This document shows, in pieces, positions 27,801 to 35,491 of a DNA stretch of 64,000 bases. This stretch comes from Pirellulales bacterium (GTDB lineage Bacteria; Planctomycetota; Planctomycetia; Pirellulales; Thermoguttaceae). Position numbers and translations under genes: made by a program. Within the stretch, counting starts at the first letter, position 1, and every line of letters starts with the position of its first letter. Location: assembly GCA_016936015.1 (NCBI GenBank), contig JAFGPV010000166.1:1-64000 (forward strand). Reading direction: 5' to 3'. The notes below the pieces were generated by a model. The model ran no database searches and was not told the DNA's origin. It was given only the letters and a program-made list of their open reading frames with translations.

Positions 27801-28585
27801 CCGCCCTCGCCGAGCACGCGCATCGCCACCGGGAGTTGCACCGCGCGGGCCGTTTCCTCGCTGGAGACGGCCGAAGCCATTTTCCTGACGGCGTCGGCCC
27901 GGGCGGTCTGCAGGGCGACCAGACGCGTTTCCTCTCCGCTTCGCTTCGGGCCGTCGTCGAGGGCCTCGATCAACAGCGCGGCCGACCGCTGCGCCTGCGG
28001 AGAGCCCTGCACGGTGATGCGATTGGCCCCGTAATCGAAGAATAATTCCGCGCCACCCTGGTCGGCCATCGCCAGGTAAAAGCGATTGGCTTCGCGCGAC
28101 GACCCGGGGATGGCCGACAGCCGGGAACCGATGATGTTTCTGAGCGCTTGATTCAACTGCCAGGCCGAGACGTTCTTCAGTGCAATATTCCGAGCGGCCG
28201 GCGTCTGCGCCGGGACGGCCTCGGCCGGACGCGGAATCGTCGGAGAAAGACCTTGCGACAAATAATCGGACACCTGCCTCTGGCAACTGTCCGGTCCGTG
28301 GACGATCAATTGGGCCGTCCGGGCGTCATAGATCAGCCGAATTCCAGGCTGGCCCTGAAAAACCTTACGTAAATGGTTCAGTGCGGCATTTCCCCGGTCG
28401 GGTGGACAGGAATAGACCTTTAAGACCCCCGGAGGATATCCGGCCGCCTGCGTCGGCCCTACAGGGCGCTCCGCGGAACTTTGGGCCCGCGCCCATTCGC
28501 TCCCTACGCCCAGTGACAGCAATGCCAGCGGGACTGCCGCGATCGTAGAAAACCATCCGTGTTTAAGTAATTCAGAGGTAATCAT
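24815..28585 (-). CDS. Giant type II/III secretion-type secretin
   Basis: 1256 residues with signal peptide ending WARAQ near residue 35. Repeated NolW/secretin N-domains follow (VHPLRFVNSESLADLVKSLY, FRLRQAAAANVETILNELYQ, VIQLQHSLASDLAEVIRSAI, IVNGDASDMANTLQLLFSAQ, YRLKNAPAQAVAEAIQNFLQ), several more than in typical GspD (~650-700 residues). The C-terminal gate-forming secretin domain contains VPGLGDVPVLGRLFR and ends LLIILTPHVV. The last ~130 residues are a Pro-rich tail. It would form an outer-membrane channel for type II-like secretion or pili. A family B repeat is read in frame at residues ~274-289. A lipoprotein gene lies downstream and a divergent N-domain protein upstream. Confidence 0.93.
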   Translation of the reverse strand: MITSELLKHGWFSTIAAVPLALLSLGVGSEWARAQSSAERPVGPTQAAGYPPGVLKVYSCPPDRGNAALNHLRKVFQGQPGIRLIYDARTAQLIVHGPDSCQRQVSDYLSQGLSPTIPRPAEAVPAQTPAARNIALKNVSAWQLNQALRNIIGSRLSAIPGSSREANRFYLAMADQGGAELFFDYGANRITVQGSPQAQRSAALLIEALDDGPKRSGEETRLVALQTARADAVRKMASAVSSEETARAVQLPVAMRVLGEGGTSAPEASRTRREGDSPIVSAQKMGQSPVLLAQAGPGGNPPSNGPPAEETKERAGGLIGSVQVQMIEGLGVVVIRGNRRDVEQVMKIIEQIEKLSAETEPEIVVHPLRFVNSESLADLVKSLYTEVFLDRQGSVSITALVKPNALLLIGRKENVERVLELVGKLDQPASPDAQFRVFRLRQAAAANVETILNELYQQSTTMRQAPGQQAETETTGLAVRARITADARTNAVIVLAAPRDLNEIAALIERLDSATSEAVNELRVIQLQHSLASDLAEVIRSAIGASSATGRGTTTAPGALFRPGQPGGTSASGTAQQRSAILQFFARDGKRQRLLQSGILSDVQITADARSNAILLAAPAESIDLLEALIKELDQLPGAEAQIKVFQIVNGDASDMANTLQLLFSAQGGANNARGGGVGMTPFGPVLMSGGGEESTLVPLRFAVDIRTNCIIATGTADALRIVETLLYRLDLSDVQNRKTEVYRLKNAPAQAVAEAIQNFLQSEQTVEQLAIGGEALPFEQISRQVVVVPENNTNSLIVSTTPNYFQEIIRLVKELDHQPPMVMIQVLIAEVTLNDTDELGVEMGLQDSILFDRSVANVPGFLFNNQQLGNNTGAANPDWTGAQGLSSFSMGRTSSNAGYGGFVFSASSESVSVLVRALKDCNRLNVLSRPQIMTLDNQPAYVQVGQYVPTVTGLQTNATGGTLSGTEYAQTGIIMQVWPRVSPENTVLMQVYASKSDTSPTGGIPIGISDGQPVIAPRFDVQMANTTVTVGTGQTVALGGLITKSREEFHRKVPGLGDVPVLGRLFRFDGVREEKTELLIILTPHVVRRPEDAESIKRVEAARMNWCLSDVTGLMPDDALRLRSGEWSDQETSVFYPDGDPNAPQKPFVPESGEQGQREPIPVPPGAPQAIPQNGSSGWHQTPSSPSAPGPPDLPREPAALPDSGQVRSQLPPASPAVVRVPAAEPAPTSASGGVIPTLYDAPPRYPTTQTPFYR
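27719..27764. repeat. Family B repeat inside the secretin gene
   Basis: GGGGGACTGTCCCATTTTTT and AATGGGACTGTCCCCC flank a ~10-base centre. On the minus strand it reads in frame as GDSPIVSAQKMGQSPV, in the linker between N-domain repeats. Confidence 0.88.
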
Positions 28586-28818
28586 TTACGGTTTATTCCC
28601 GGAACCAATTTGGCATTCTCTTGTTCGTTAAAACGAGCGCAGCCGGAATAGACCTTCTCTCTTAATCGAAGCAAATAATCGTCAAACTTTCCCTAAATCT
28701 TCAGGTTTATCCAGGGGGTTATTTGCTTTTTTTCAGTTACCGCTTCATAATAAGGTCTTTAGAGAGCGGCGTCCGTTGGGGAGATTCTGCCTCAAAATAT
28801 CGGGCTGGGAGCCTTACG

Positions 28819-31800
28819 ATGATATTTTCTTGGCGTTCCTGTCGTCGTGCTCAGACGGAGATGACAGGAAAATTGCATAGCAACGTCCATCGGGAGGCCA
28901 AACATTCCCGTCCCGTCCGCTTGGCGACTTGGACAGGCAAGAATGCCTGTCCTCCTCGGTTGCCGACCGATTTCTACTGGCTGTTTGTCATGGCGGCCGT
29001 GCCGGTGCTGGCCGCGGGATTCTGGCTTGGTCCGTGCTCCGCGGACGAGGTGAAAATCGAATACTCGGGAGGAACCGTTACCACGACCTCCAATCCATTC
29101 GGCGGTCCGGTTGCCGTTCCCCCCGGCGCCACACCGGCGGTACTGCCCCCCGGCGTCGTGCCGGCCTCGCCGCCCACGCCGGGCGGCCCGCCCGAAAAAC
29201 CGGACAAGGATAAAAAACCTGGCGAAACGCCGGAGGAGCCGGGAAAAAAGCCCCCCGAGGAAGACCTCAAGCCGGTCACCCGGCCCGCCAAACCGCCCGA
29301 GGAACCGAATCCCGACGAGTTCAAAATTCAGCCCGACGCCGAAGGCCGGTTTCGGCCCCAGTTTAAGAACCAGTCCTGGGAACCGGTGCTGGCCTGGTTG
29401 GCCGAGAAATCGCGGATGAGTCTCGATTGGTATCCGGACCTGCCCGGCGATTATCTGAACTTGGCCACGCATCGCTATTACAGCGTGGCCGAGTTGCGGT
29501 CCATCATCAACCGGGATCTGTTCAGCCGGGGATACATCATGGTCTGCCGCGGCGAAAGGATGTCCATTCTGAATCTGAAGAATCTCGATCCGAGCCTAGT
29601 GCCGCGGGTCGCTCCGGAGGAGCTGTCCCGGCTCGATCCGGATCAATTCGTGCGGGTCATGTTCCCGCTGGATACGCTGTTGGCCGAAGAAGTCGTCGAC
29701 GAGTTGGAACCGCTGAAGGGTCCGCACGGCAAGCTCACGCCGCTGAAGGCGTCCAACCGGCTGGACGCCATGGACACCGTGGCGAATCTCCGGGAAATCG
29801 ACTCGCTGCTGCGGCAGGAGCAATCTCCGAAAAACCAGGAACGGTCCTTTCAGGAGTTCCCCCTGCGTTTCGCCCGGGCGGAAGAGGTCCGCCAGCAACT
29901 GATCGACCTGTTGGGCCTGGACAAGCCGGGGGTCGGCGCGCCGCAGGTCCCGCCGGGGATGAATCCGGAACAGATGAAGAAGATCATGGAGGCCCAGCAA
30001 CGGAGCGGCAAGGGGGGGAAACCGAACGCGAAGCTCCCCACGGCGCAGCCGAACGTCTCCCTGGTGGCCAACACCCGGAAAAACAGCCTCGTGGTCAGCG
30101 CCCCGCCGGACAAGATGGCGCTGATCGCCCAGGCCATCAACGTGTTGGACGTCCCCAACAAGGTTCCCGGCAATCTGCTGAGCAACGTCCCCTTCATGCG
30201 GAACTACCGGATCGTCGGCGCCGATCCCAAGCCGATCCTCAAGATTCTGGAGGAGATCGGCGGCTTGAGTCCCACCGCGCGGGTGGAGATCGACCGGAAT
30301 AACATCATCGTCTACGCCCCGATGGCCGACCACCTCATCATCGAGAAGCTGGTCAAGCAATTCAGCGGCAGCGAGCGCAACTTCGAGGTCATCCCCCTGC
30401 GGCGGCTCGACGCACTCGACGTAGCCGGCACGATCACGTACATGCTGGGCAAGGAGAAGAAAAAGGAGAGCAACCGCCGCCACTGGGGATGGGGTTGGGA
30501 CGATTATTCGCGGAACCAATCCGACGACAAGTCCGACGAATTCCGGGTGGACGCCGACGTCGAGCACAACCGGCTGCTGCTGTGGGCCAACGAGGTGGAA
30601 CTTGGCGAGGTGAACAATCTGCTCGCCAAGCTGGGCGAAGTCACCCCGGAAGACGAGCAGCGGGGCCCCCTCCGTGTTATCGAGACCGGCAGCGTCGAAG
30701 ACGCCCGGAAGCTGCTTCAGCGCGTTCACCAGTCGTGGCCGGCACCCAACCGGCTGGAGATCCCCCCCGCGTCCATGGAGCAGCCGGTCCACGAAGGGAC
30801 GCCCGCCGAACCGTCCTCCAACCCGAAGGAATCGGCGCCCTCGACCGACAAGGAGCCTCCGGGCGTCCGCTCGGCGACGAGTCAGCCCCGGCCGGAGTTC
30901 CCCCTAATCCTCGTCGCCGACGCGTCGGCGGAACCGAGCCAAAGCGTCCCGGCGGCGGGAGGAGACCGCCCCGTTCCCTCCGAGAAAAATCCGAAACCAG
31001 TCCCGCCGCCGGTCAAGGCGACGATTACTCCCTCGGGCCAGATCCTCATCACCTCCGACGATCCCCGGGCCTTGGACCTCTTCGAGGACCTCGCCGAGGA
31101 ATTGGTCCCGCCGAAGAGCAACTTCGCCTTCTTTCGGCTGAAGTACGCCGACGCCTACAACGTGGCCTTGATTCTCCAGGACTTTTTCCGGGAGGAGGAT
31201 AAACAGGCTCCGCTGCGGGTGCCGTATTGGATGGCGGACGAATTCGACATGAGCAAGGAAGAAAAGCCCCTGCGGCTCTCGAAACGGCGGTCCCTGAAGT
31301 TCATTTCCGAGCTGGCCACCAACAGCATCCTCGTCCAAGGGGCCGACGCGAAAAAACTGCAAGAGATCCAAAACGTTATCGACCTCTACGATAAACCCTC
31401 CGACAAGGACGACCGGCTGGAACGGAGAACCGAAACCATCCACCTCGTGTACTCCCAGGCAAAAATCGTCGGCGAGGCGGTCAAGGACGTCTATCGCGAT
31501 CTGCTGAGCGAGAATGACAAGACCTTTCAGGGAAAGGAAGGCCAGCGGAATTCAGGCTTCGGCGATTTGCTCGTCACCATCAGCGGCGACGGCGACTCCC
31601 AATCGGAACAGCGATCGCCGAAATTCAAGGGGATGCTCTCCATCGGGGTGGACGAGTTGTCGAACACCCTGATCGTCTCGGCGCCGCAATTCCTCTTCGA
31701 CGACGTCGAAAAGCTGATCAAGAAACTCGACCAGGAAGCGGAGCCGTCCGCCTTCGTCAAGGTGGTCCGGCTCCCCAACGGCATCAGCAGCCCGGAAATC

Positions 31801-31914
31801 CAAAAGACCCTTGCGGAAATGCTGGGCGGGCAGAAGACCCCCGCCGCCTCGACCGCCGGTTCCCATGAGCAGAAGTCTCCCCGGAAAAAGGGGAAGAACT
31901 CCGCGACGCCGTAA
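28819..31914 (+). CDS. Exported protein of tandem secretin-type N-domains without a secretin gate
   Basis: 1031 residues from the ATG at 28819 (GGGAG nine bases upstream). A membrane or signal segment (FYWLFVMAAVPVLAAGFWLG) is followed by a Pro-rich linker and then several NolW-like units of ~90-110 residues (FQEFPLRFARAEEVRQQLID, NFEVIPLRRLDALDVAGTIT, FAFFRLKYADAYNVALILQD, ETIHLVYSQAKIVGEAVKDV, NTLIVSAPQFLFDDVEKLIK). No C-terminal secretin pore signature is seen. The divergent secretin at 28585 shares the same fold, so the two probably form stacked periplasmic rings or a chaperone pair. A family C palindrome adds residues ~38-45 to the n-region before the signal segment. Confidence 0.83.
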   Translation: MIFSWRSCRRAQTEMTGKLHSNVHREAKHSRPVRLATWTGKNACPPRLPTDFYWLFVMAAVPVLAAGFWLGPCSADEVKIEYSGGTVTTTSNPFGGPVAVPPGATPAVLPPGVVPASPPTPGGPPEKPDKDKKPGETPEEPGKKPPEEDLKPVTRPAKPPEEPNPDEFKIQPDAEGRFRPQFKNQSWEPVLAWLAEKSRMSLDWYPDLPGDYLNLATHRYYSVAELRSIINRDLFSRGYIMVCRGERMSILNLKNLDPSLVPRVAPEELSRLDPDQFVRVMFPLDTLLAEEVVDELEPLKGPHGKLTPLKASNRLDAMDTVANLREIDSLLRQEQSPKNQERSFQEFPLRFARAEEVRQQLIDLLGLDKPGVGAPQVPPGMNPEQMKKIMEAQQRSGKGGKPNAKLPTAQPNVSLVANTRKNSLVVSAPPDKMALIAQAINVLDVPNKVPGNLLSNVPFMRNYRIVGADPKPILKILEEIGGLSPTARVEIDRNNIIVYAPMADHLIIEKLVKQFSGSERNFEVIPLRRLDALDVAGTITYMLGKEKKKESNRRHWGWGWDDYSRNQSDDKSDEFRVDADVEHNRLLLWANEVELGEVNNLLAKLGEVTPEDEQRGPLRVIETGSVEDARKLLQRVHQSWPAPNRLEIPPASMEQPVHEGTPAEPSSNPKESAPSTDKEPPGVRSATSQPRPEFPLILVADASAEPSQSVPAAGGDRPVPSEKNPKPVPPPVKATITPSGQILITSDDPRALDLFEDLAEELVPPKSNFAFFRLKYADAYNVALILQDFFREEDKQAPLRVPYWMADEFDMSKEEKPLRLSKRRSLKFISELATNSILVQGADAKKLQEIQNVIDLYDKPSDKDDRLERRTETIHLVYSQAKIVGEAVKDVYRDLLSENDKTFQGKEGQRNSGFGDLLVTISGDGDSQSEQRSPKFKGMLSIGVDELSNTLIVSAPQFLFDDVEKLIKKLDQEAEPSAFVKVVRLPNGISSPEIQKTLAEMLGGQKTPAASTAGSHEQKSPRKKGKNSATP
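28931..28952. repeat. Family C palindrome inside a CDS
   Basis: Perfect 9-bp stem GGACAGGCA / TGCCTGTCC around AGAA, followed by TCC. A longer two-arm version lies in the fumarase gene at 41059-41129. Encodes TGKNACPP. Confidence 0.85.
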
Positions 31915-32349
31915 CTCCATCCAACCGCGACCGGCGGTCGCGGCAGGATGGGTCTTTTTCTCCCCGCGGCCGTTTTTCTGCAAGATCAAGATATCGCGTG
32001 CAAGCCTGCGCTCGAATCCCATTTTCTTTATCGAAAACAGGGGCTTTGAGGACGCCGGCAACTTCGACGCACCTGGGCGGTCGACCGGAAGGAATTCACG
32101 GATTCATGGGGTAATAAGGCCTCGGTAATTGACAAAGAATACGAATATTGATATATTTCGGTTTCATAAAAAGAGTTTTTTGGGGGGAGATGGCAAATAA
32201 GGGGCGTGCTATTTTCAAAGGCTTCTTCAAGAGGGCGATGGGAGGTAATTGCGGCAGAGGTCGCTCTTTTCTATAAATCCACGGCTCCCCAAGGCAAGCA
32301 CGATCTTGTGCCATTGTTCTTTAGTCTCATTCTTTAAGGAGAAAAGGTC
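31915..32349. other. Intergenic region with a family E palindrome
   Basis: Contains ACCGCGACC-GGC-GGTCGCGGC at 31924-31944, and otherwise A/T-rich sequence near 32120-32230. No gene recognised. Probably holds the promoter and leader of the PEP-CTERM gene, but no clear -35/-10 pair was found. Confidence 0.5.
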
Positions 32350-35187
32350 ATGAAAAAAGTCCTGATTCTGTTCGGCTGGTTGATCGGGCTGGGCGCCCTC
32401 CTGGTGCCGGCCGCGGCGAGGGCGGGCTGGTACGGCGACTCCGCCTATCCGCCGGCCGCCGAAGACCCCGTGGTGGACGGCAGCTTCACCACCCCGCTGG
32501 AATACGCCAACGCCAACATCGAACGCGACGACTTCAACGCCGGCGACTATTACAAGCAGCATCGTGAAAACTGGACTGTTAACGGAATTACGTACGACAA
32601 CACCATCACCTTCTTCCTGATGCACCATTTCACCGACGCACGATATAACTCGTTGGACAAGTATGACATGAACAGTTGGCGGTTTTCCTGGGGCAAAACG
32701 TCCGTCGAAACCTGGATCTTCCTCGACGGAGACGAACCTGACGATACGCAATGGCTGGACGAATCGGGCATCGGCGGCGCCAACTACGGTTACACCTTCG
32801 ACGACAACGGCGGCTTTCTGGTGCGGTTGAACGACGATTCCACCACCGACCGACGCTGGATGCCCGGGATGCCGCAACCCGGCCAATCCGGTTGGGACTT
32901 TCGGGACTTTTATGGTGTCTTCGCCTTGGGGGCCGTCGACAACTCGGCCAACACGATGGGCTACAGCAACATTCCCGGCAACCGGGAACACTACGAGTTC
33001 TCGCTGACGATGAACCGGATTCTCGGCACCGGTCCCGGCGGCGACGACGGCGGGATCCCCGGCGTCCCGATCGGCGGCGACGACGAGGACAATCCCCTGC
33101 CGCCCGGCCTCTGCGATCCGATCTGGGAATGGCAATGGGAACTGGTTGAGGTCAGAGACTGGAAACCGAAGATGGGCGGCTGGGGTGAACTCGGCGGCAT
33201 CGGATGGGTCTGGAGAGGCAGTTGGGTCTTCATGGGTTGGGACGACTCCAGTCACTGCATCCCCTTACCCGTCTGGCTGGGGAACATTGCCAATCAGAAT
33301 TGGGGCTTCGCCTTGAATTGGGAAAACGAAACCATTGCCGACGGTCCGGGCACCCATGCCTTGTTCCGCAATGACGACTCTGGCACCTATACGGTCAACG
33401 TCGATGTGCCCGCGACGGTGGGCAACCTCACCACAGACGGCCACGGCGGCGCCACCCAATGGATCTTTAACGGCCCCGCACCGCTGAACCTGGCCGTCTA
33501 TGCCGGCCAGCCCTCGATCACGGCTAACGTCGAGACCGTCATCAACACGGAGATCACAGGCTCTCAGGGATTGGTAAAGAACGGCCCCGCGACGCTGATC
33601 CTCACCGTGCCGAACTCCTATACCGGTGAAACAGTCGTCGGCGGTGGGACATTAGCCCTGTCGGGCGTCGGCTCGATCAACAACTCGCACTGCATCACGG
33701 TGCTCAGCGACGCCATATTTGACGTTTCGGCGGTTTCCCCCTATTCCATTCCGACGGGCCAAACCCTGCAAGGTTTCGGCTACGTCAGCGGCAACGTGGA
33801 CGTAGGCCCCGGAGTGACGCTCGGCGCGGGAAACGAGTATCTGGGTGGGAAACTTACCTTTCACGACAACCTTGCGTTATATCCCGGCGCCCAAGTGGAA
33901 CTTCATCTTTCGCCCAGCAACGACGTCCTGGACCAGGGGGACAACGACCAAATCGCCGTGGAAGATGTCGTCTCATTCTTTGATGTATCCGCCGTGGACA
34001 TCGTCATTCACGGCCTGGGCGATTCGCTGGACACCGTGAATTCTCCCTATACGGTGATGACCTATGGGGCTTGGGGCGGTGCTGTTCCCCCTGATCTCGC
34101 CTTGAACCTGGTGAATGACACGCGGTATAACATGGCTTTGCTTTTCCCACCGAATGAGGTTTTGCTCCAGGTCTCCGGTGACGGCCCGATCGAAGTCACC
34201 TGGACCGGGAGTTTTTCTCCCCTCTGGGATACCAAAGACACTTTGAATTGGACCAGCCCCAGCTCCCCAACGGGGGACGTCTTCTGCGAGCTGGATTCCG
34301 TGATGTTCGACAACAGCACCATGAATACCACCATCGAGGTGCCGGCACCGGTGTATCCCCACTCCATCACTGTATTCAACGATGAATTGCATCCCTACGT
34401 GTTCCAGGGTCCCGGCAAAATCACCGGCCACACCAGCCTGACAAAACTCGGGCCGGGGACGCTGGAGATCAACAACACCGGCGGCAACGACTTCCAGGGC
34501 GAGGTGACGATCCTCGACGGCACGGTGATTTTGGGCTCTGACACAGCCCTGGGCAGCACCGCCAGCGGCACCACCGTCTCTGAGACCGGCACCCTGGACC
34601 TGAACGGCCAGGAACTTCCGCTGGGCGAGATGGTCGTCATTTCCGGCGAAGGCTACCTGGGACAAGGCGCCCTGGTAAACAACGGGCCCGACAGCACGAC
34701 CTACAACGTGAAAAATCTCGTGCTCGACGGTGACGCCGCCATCGGCGGCACTAGCGATTGGAAGGCCGGCGGCGACATCTCCTATCTCTTCGGCAACGGG
34801 CATACCTTGACCAAGAGGGGGCCAAACACCATCACCCTCGACGGCCTGGGATTGACCGGCCTGGGCGACATGGTGATCGAACAAGGCCGCTTGACCTTCG
34901 CCGGCAGCACCACGCTAGGCGGCGGTTCCACCGACGCCGTGGTTCTCGAAAACGGCACCTTGGTAATCACTGGCGACGTGGTGTCACATGAGGTGGGAAT
35001 GATCACCGGCGGGGGAACCACGATCGTCAGCGACGGCGGCAGTCTGACCGCCATGAGCATTACGCAAGGGTCGCTGTTTATCGGCGAAGGAGGCCCCATG
35101 GCAGCCGTGCCCGAGCCCGGCGTCTGGTCGCTGTTGTTGTTCGGACTCTGCGGGCTGGCGGGAATCCACCGACTCCGGAGCCGCTGA
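32350..35187 (+). CDS. PEP-CTERM protein with autotransporter-associated beta-strand repeats
   Basis: 945 residues, start at 32350 with TTAAGGAGAAAAGGTC upstream. Signal peptide MKKVLILFGWLIGLGALLVP. N-terminal ~280 residues are of unknown fold, Asp/Gly/Trp-rich. Then come beta-helix repeats of the autotransporter-associated type (GLVKNGPATLILTVPNSYTG then GGGTLALSG; LTKLGPGTLEINNTGGNDFQ then GTVILGSD; LTKRGPNTITLDGLGLTG). It ends with a PEP-CTERM sorting signal: VPEPG, a hydrophobic stretch (VWSLLLFGLCGLAGI) and HRLRSR. It would be exported and processed by an exosortase, not in the window, into the envelope or extracellular matrix. A strong terminator follows. Confidence 0.9.
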   Translation: MKKVLILFGWLIGLGALLVPAAARAGWYGDSAYPPAAEDPVVDGSFTTPLEYANANIERDDFNAGDYYKQHRENWTVNGITYDNTITFFLMHHFTDARYNSLDKYDMNSWRFSWGKTSVETWIFLDGDEPDDTQWLDESGIGGANYGYTFDDNGGFLVRLNDDSTTDRRWMPGMPQPGQSGWDFRDFYGVFALGAVDNSANTMGYSNIPGNREHYEFSLTMNRILGTGPGGDDGGIPGVPIGGDDEDNPLPPGLCDPIWEWQWELVEVRDWKPKMGGWGELGGIGWVWRGSWVFMGWDDSSHCIPLPVWLGNIANQNWGFALNWENETIADGPGTHALFRNDDSGTYTVNVDVPATVGNLTTDGHGGATQWIFNGPAPLNLAVYAGQPSITANVETVINTEITGSQGLVKNGPATLILTVPNSYTGETVVGGGTLALSGVGSINNSHCITVLSDAIFDVSAVSPYSIPTGQTLQGFGYVSGNVDVGPGVTLGAGNEYLGGKLTFHDNLALYPGAQVELHLSPSNDVLDQGDNDQIAVEDVVSFFDVSAVDIVIHGLGDSLDTVNSPYTVMTYGAWGGAVPPDLALNLVNDTRYNMALLFPPNEVLLQVSGDGPIEVTWTGSFSPLWDTKDTLNWTSPSSPTGDVFCELDSVMFDNSTMNTTIEVPAPVYPHSITVFNDELHPYVFQGPGKITGHTSLTKLGPGTLEINNTGGNDFQGEVTILDGTVILGSDTALGSTASGTTVSETGTLDLNGQELPLGEMVVISGEGYLGQGALVNNGPDSTTYNVKNLVLDGDAAIGGTSDWKAGGDISYLFGNGHTLTKRGPNTITLDGLGLTGLGDMVIEQGRLTFAGSTTLGGGSTDAVVLENGTLVITGDVVSHEVGMITGGGTTIVSDGGSLTAMSITQGSLFIGEGGPMAAVPEPGVWSLLLFGLCGLAGIHRLRSR

Positions 35188-35260
35188 CCCGGCGGGACGA
35201 AAAACCGGCCTGACGGGAAAAAATCCCTTCCCCGGACGGGGCCCGCTTCTCCGCGTCGGG

Positions 35261-35313
35261 AAAAGGAACGGGAGTCTTTTGTGCCGGACAAAGGACTTCC
35301 CGTTCCTTTTTTT
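35261..35313 (+). terminator. Rho-independent terminator after the PEP-CTERM gene
   Basis: Stem AAAAGGAACGGGAGTC / GACTTCCCGTTCCTTTT with a 17-base loop, one bulge, and a run of seven or more T. Clear intrinsic terminator. Confidence 0.88.
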
Positions 35314-35323
35314 GCGCGGCAAA

Positions 35324-35390
35324 GGGGACAGTCCCATTTTCGCCGACCATTGCTGCGCAACGGTGCCCGCGAAAATCGGGACAGTCCCCT
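35324..35390. repeat. Family B repeat (intergenic copy)
   Basis: GGGGACAGTCCCATTTTCGC and GCGAAAATCGGGACAGTCCC are inverted around a ~30-base spacer. This shows the family is not confined to genes. Confidence 0.88.
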
Positions 35391-35491
35391 TTTTTCGGCT
35401 TCTGGACGCTTCTTGGTCCGTAGGATATCATGGTCCGTACCCTTCTGAATTCCGGTAAATCCGCCCTGTTTTTTTAACGCGAGGAATCTTC

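Noticed and set aside
32227-33255. 342-codon minus-strand frame opposite the PEP-CTERM gene
   Set aside because: No recognisable domain and no ribosome site; the plus strand has a signal peptide, repeats and a sorting signal.
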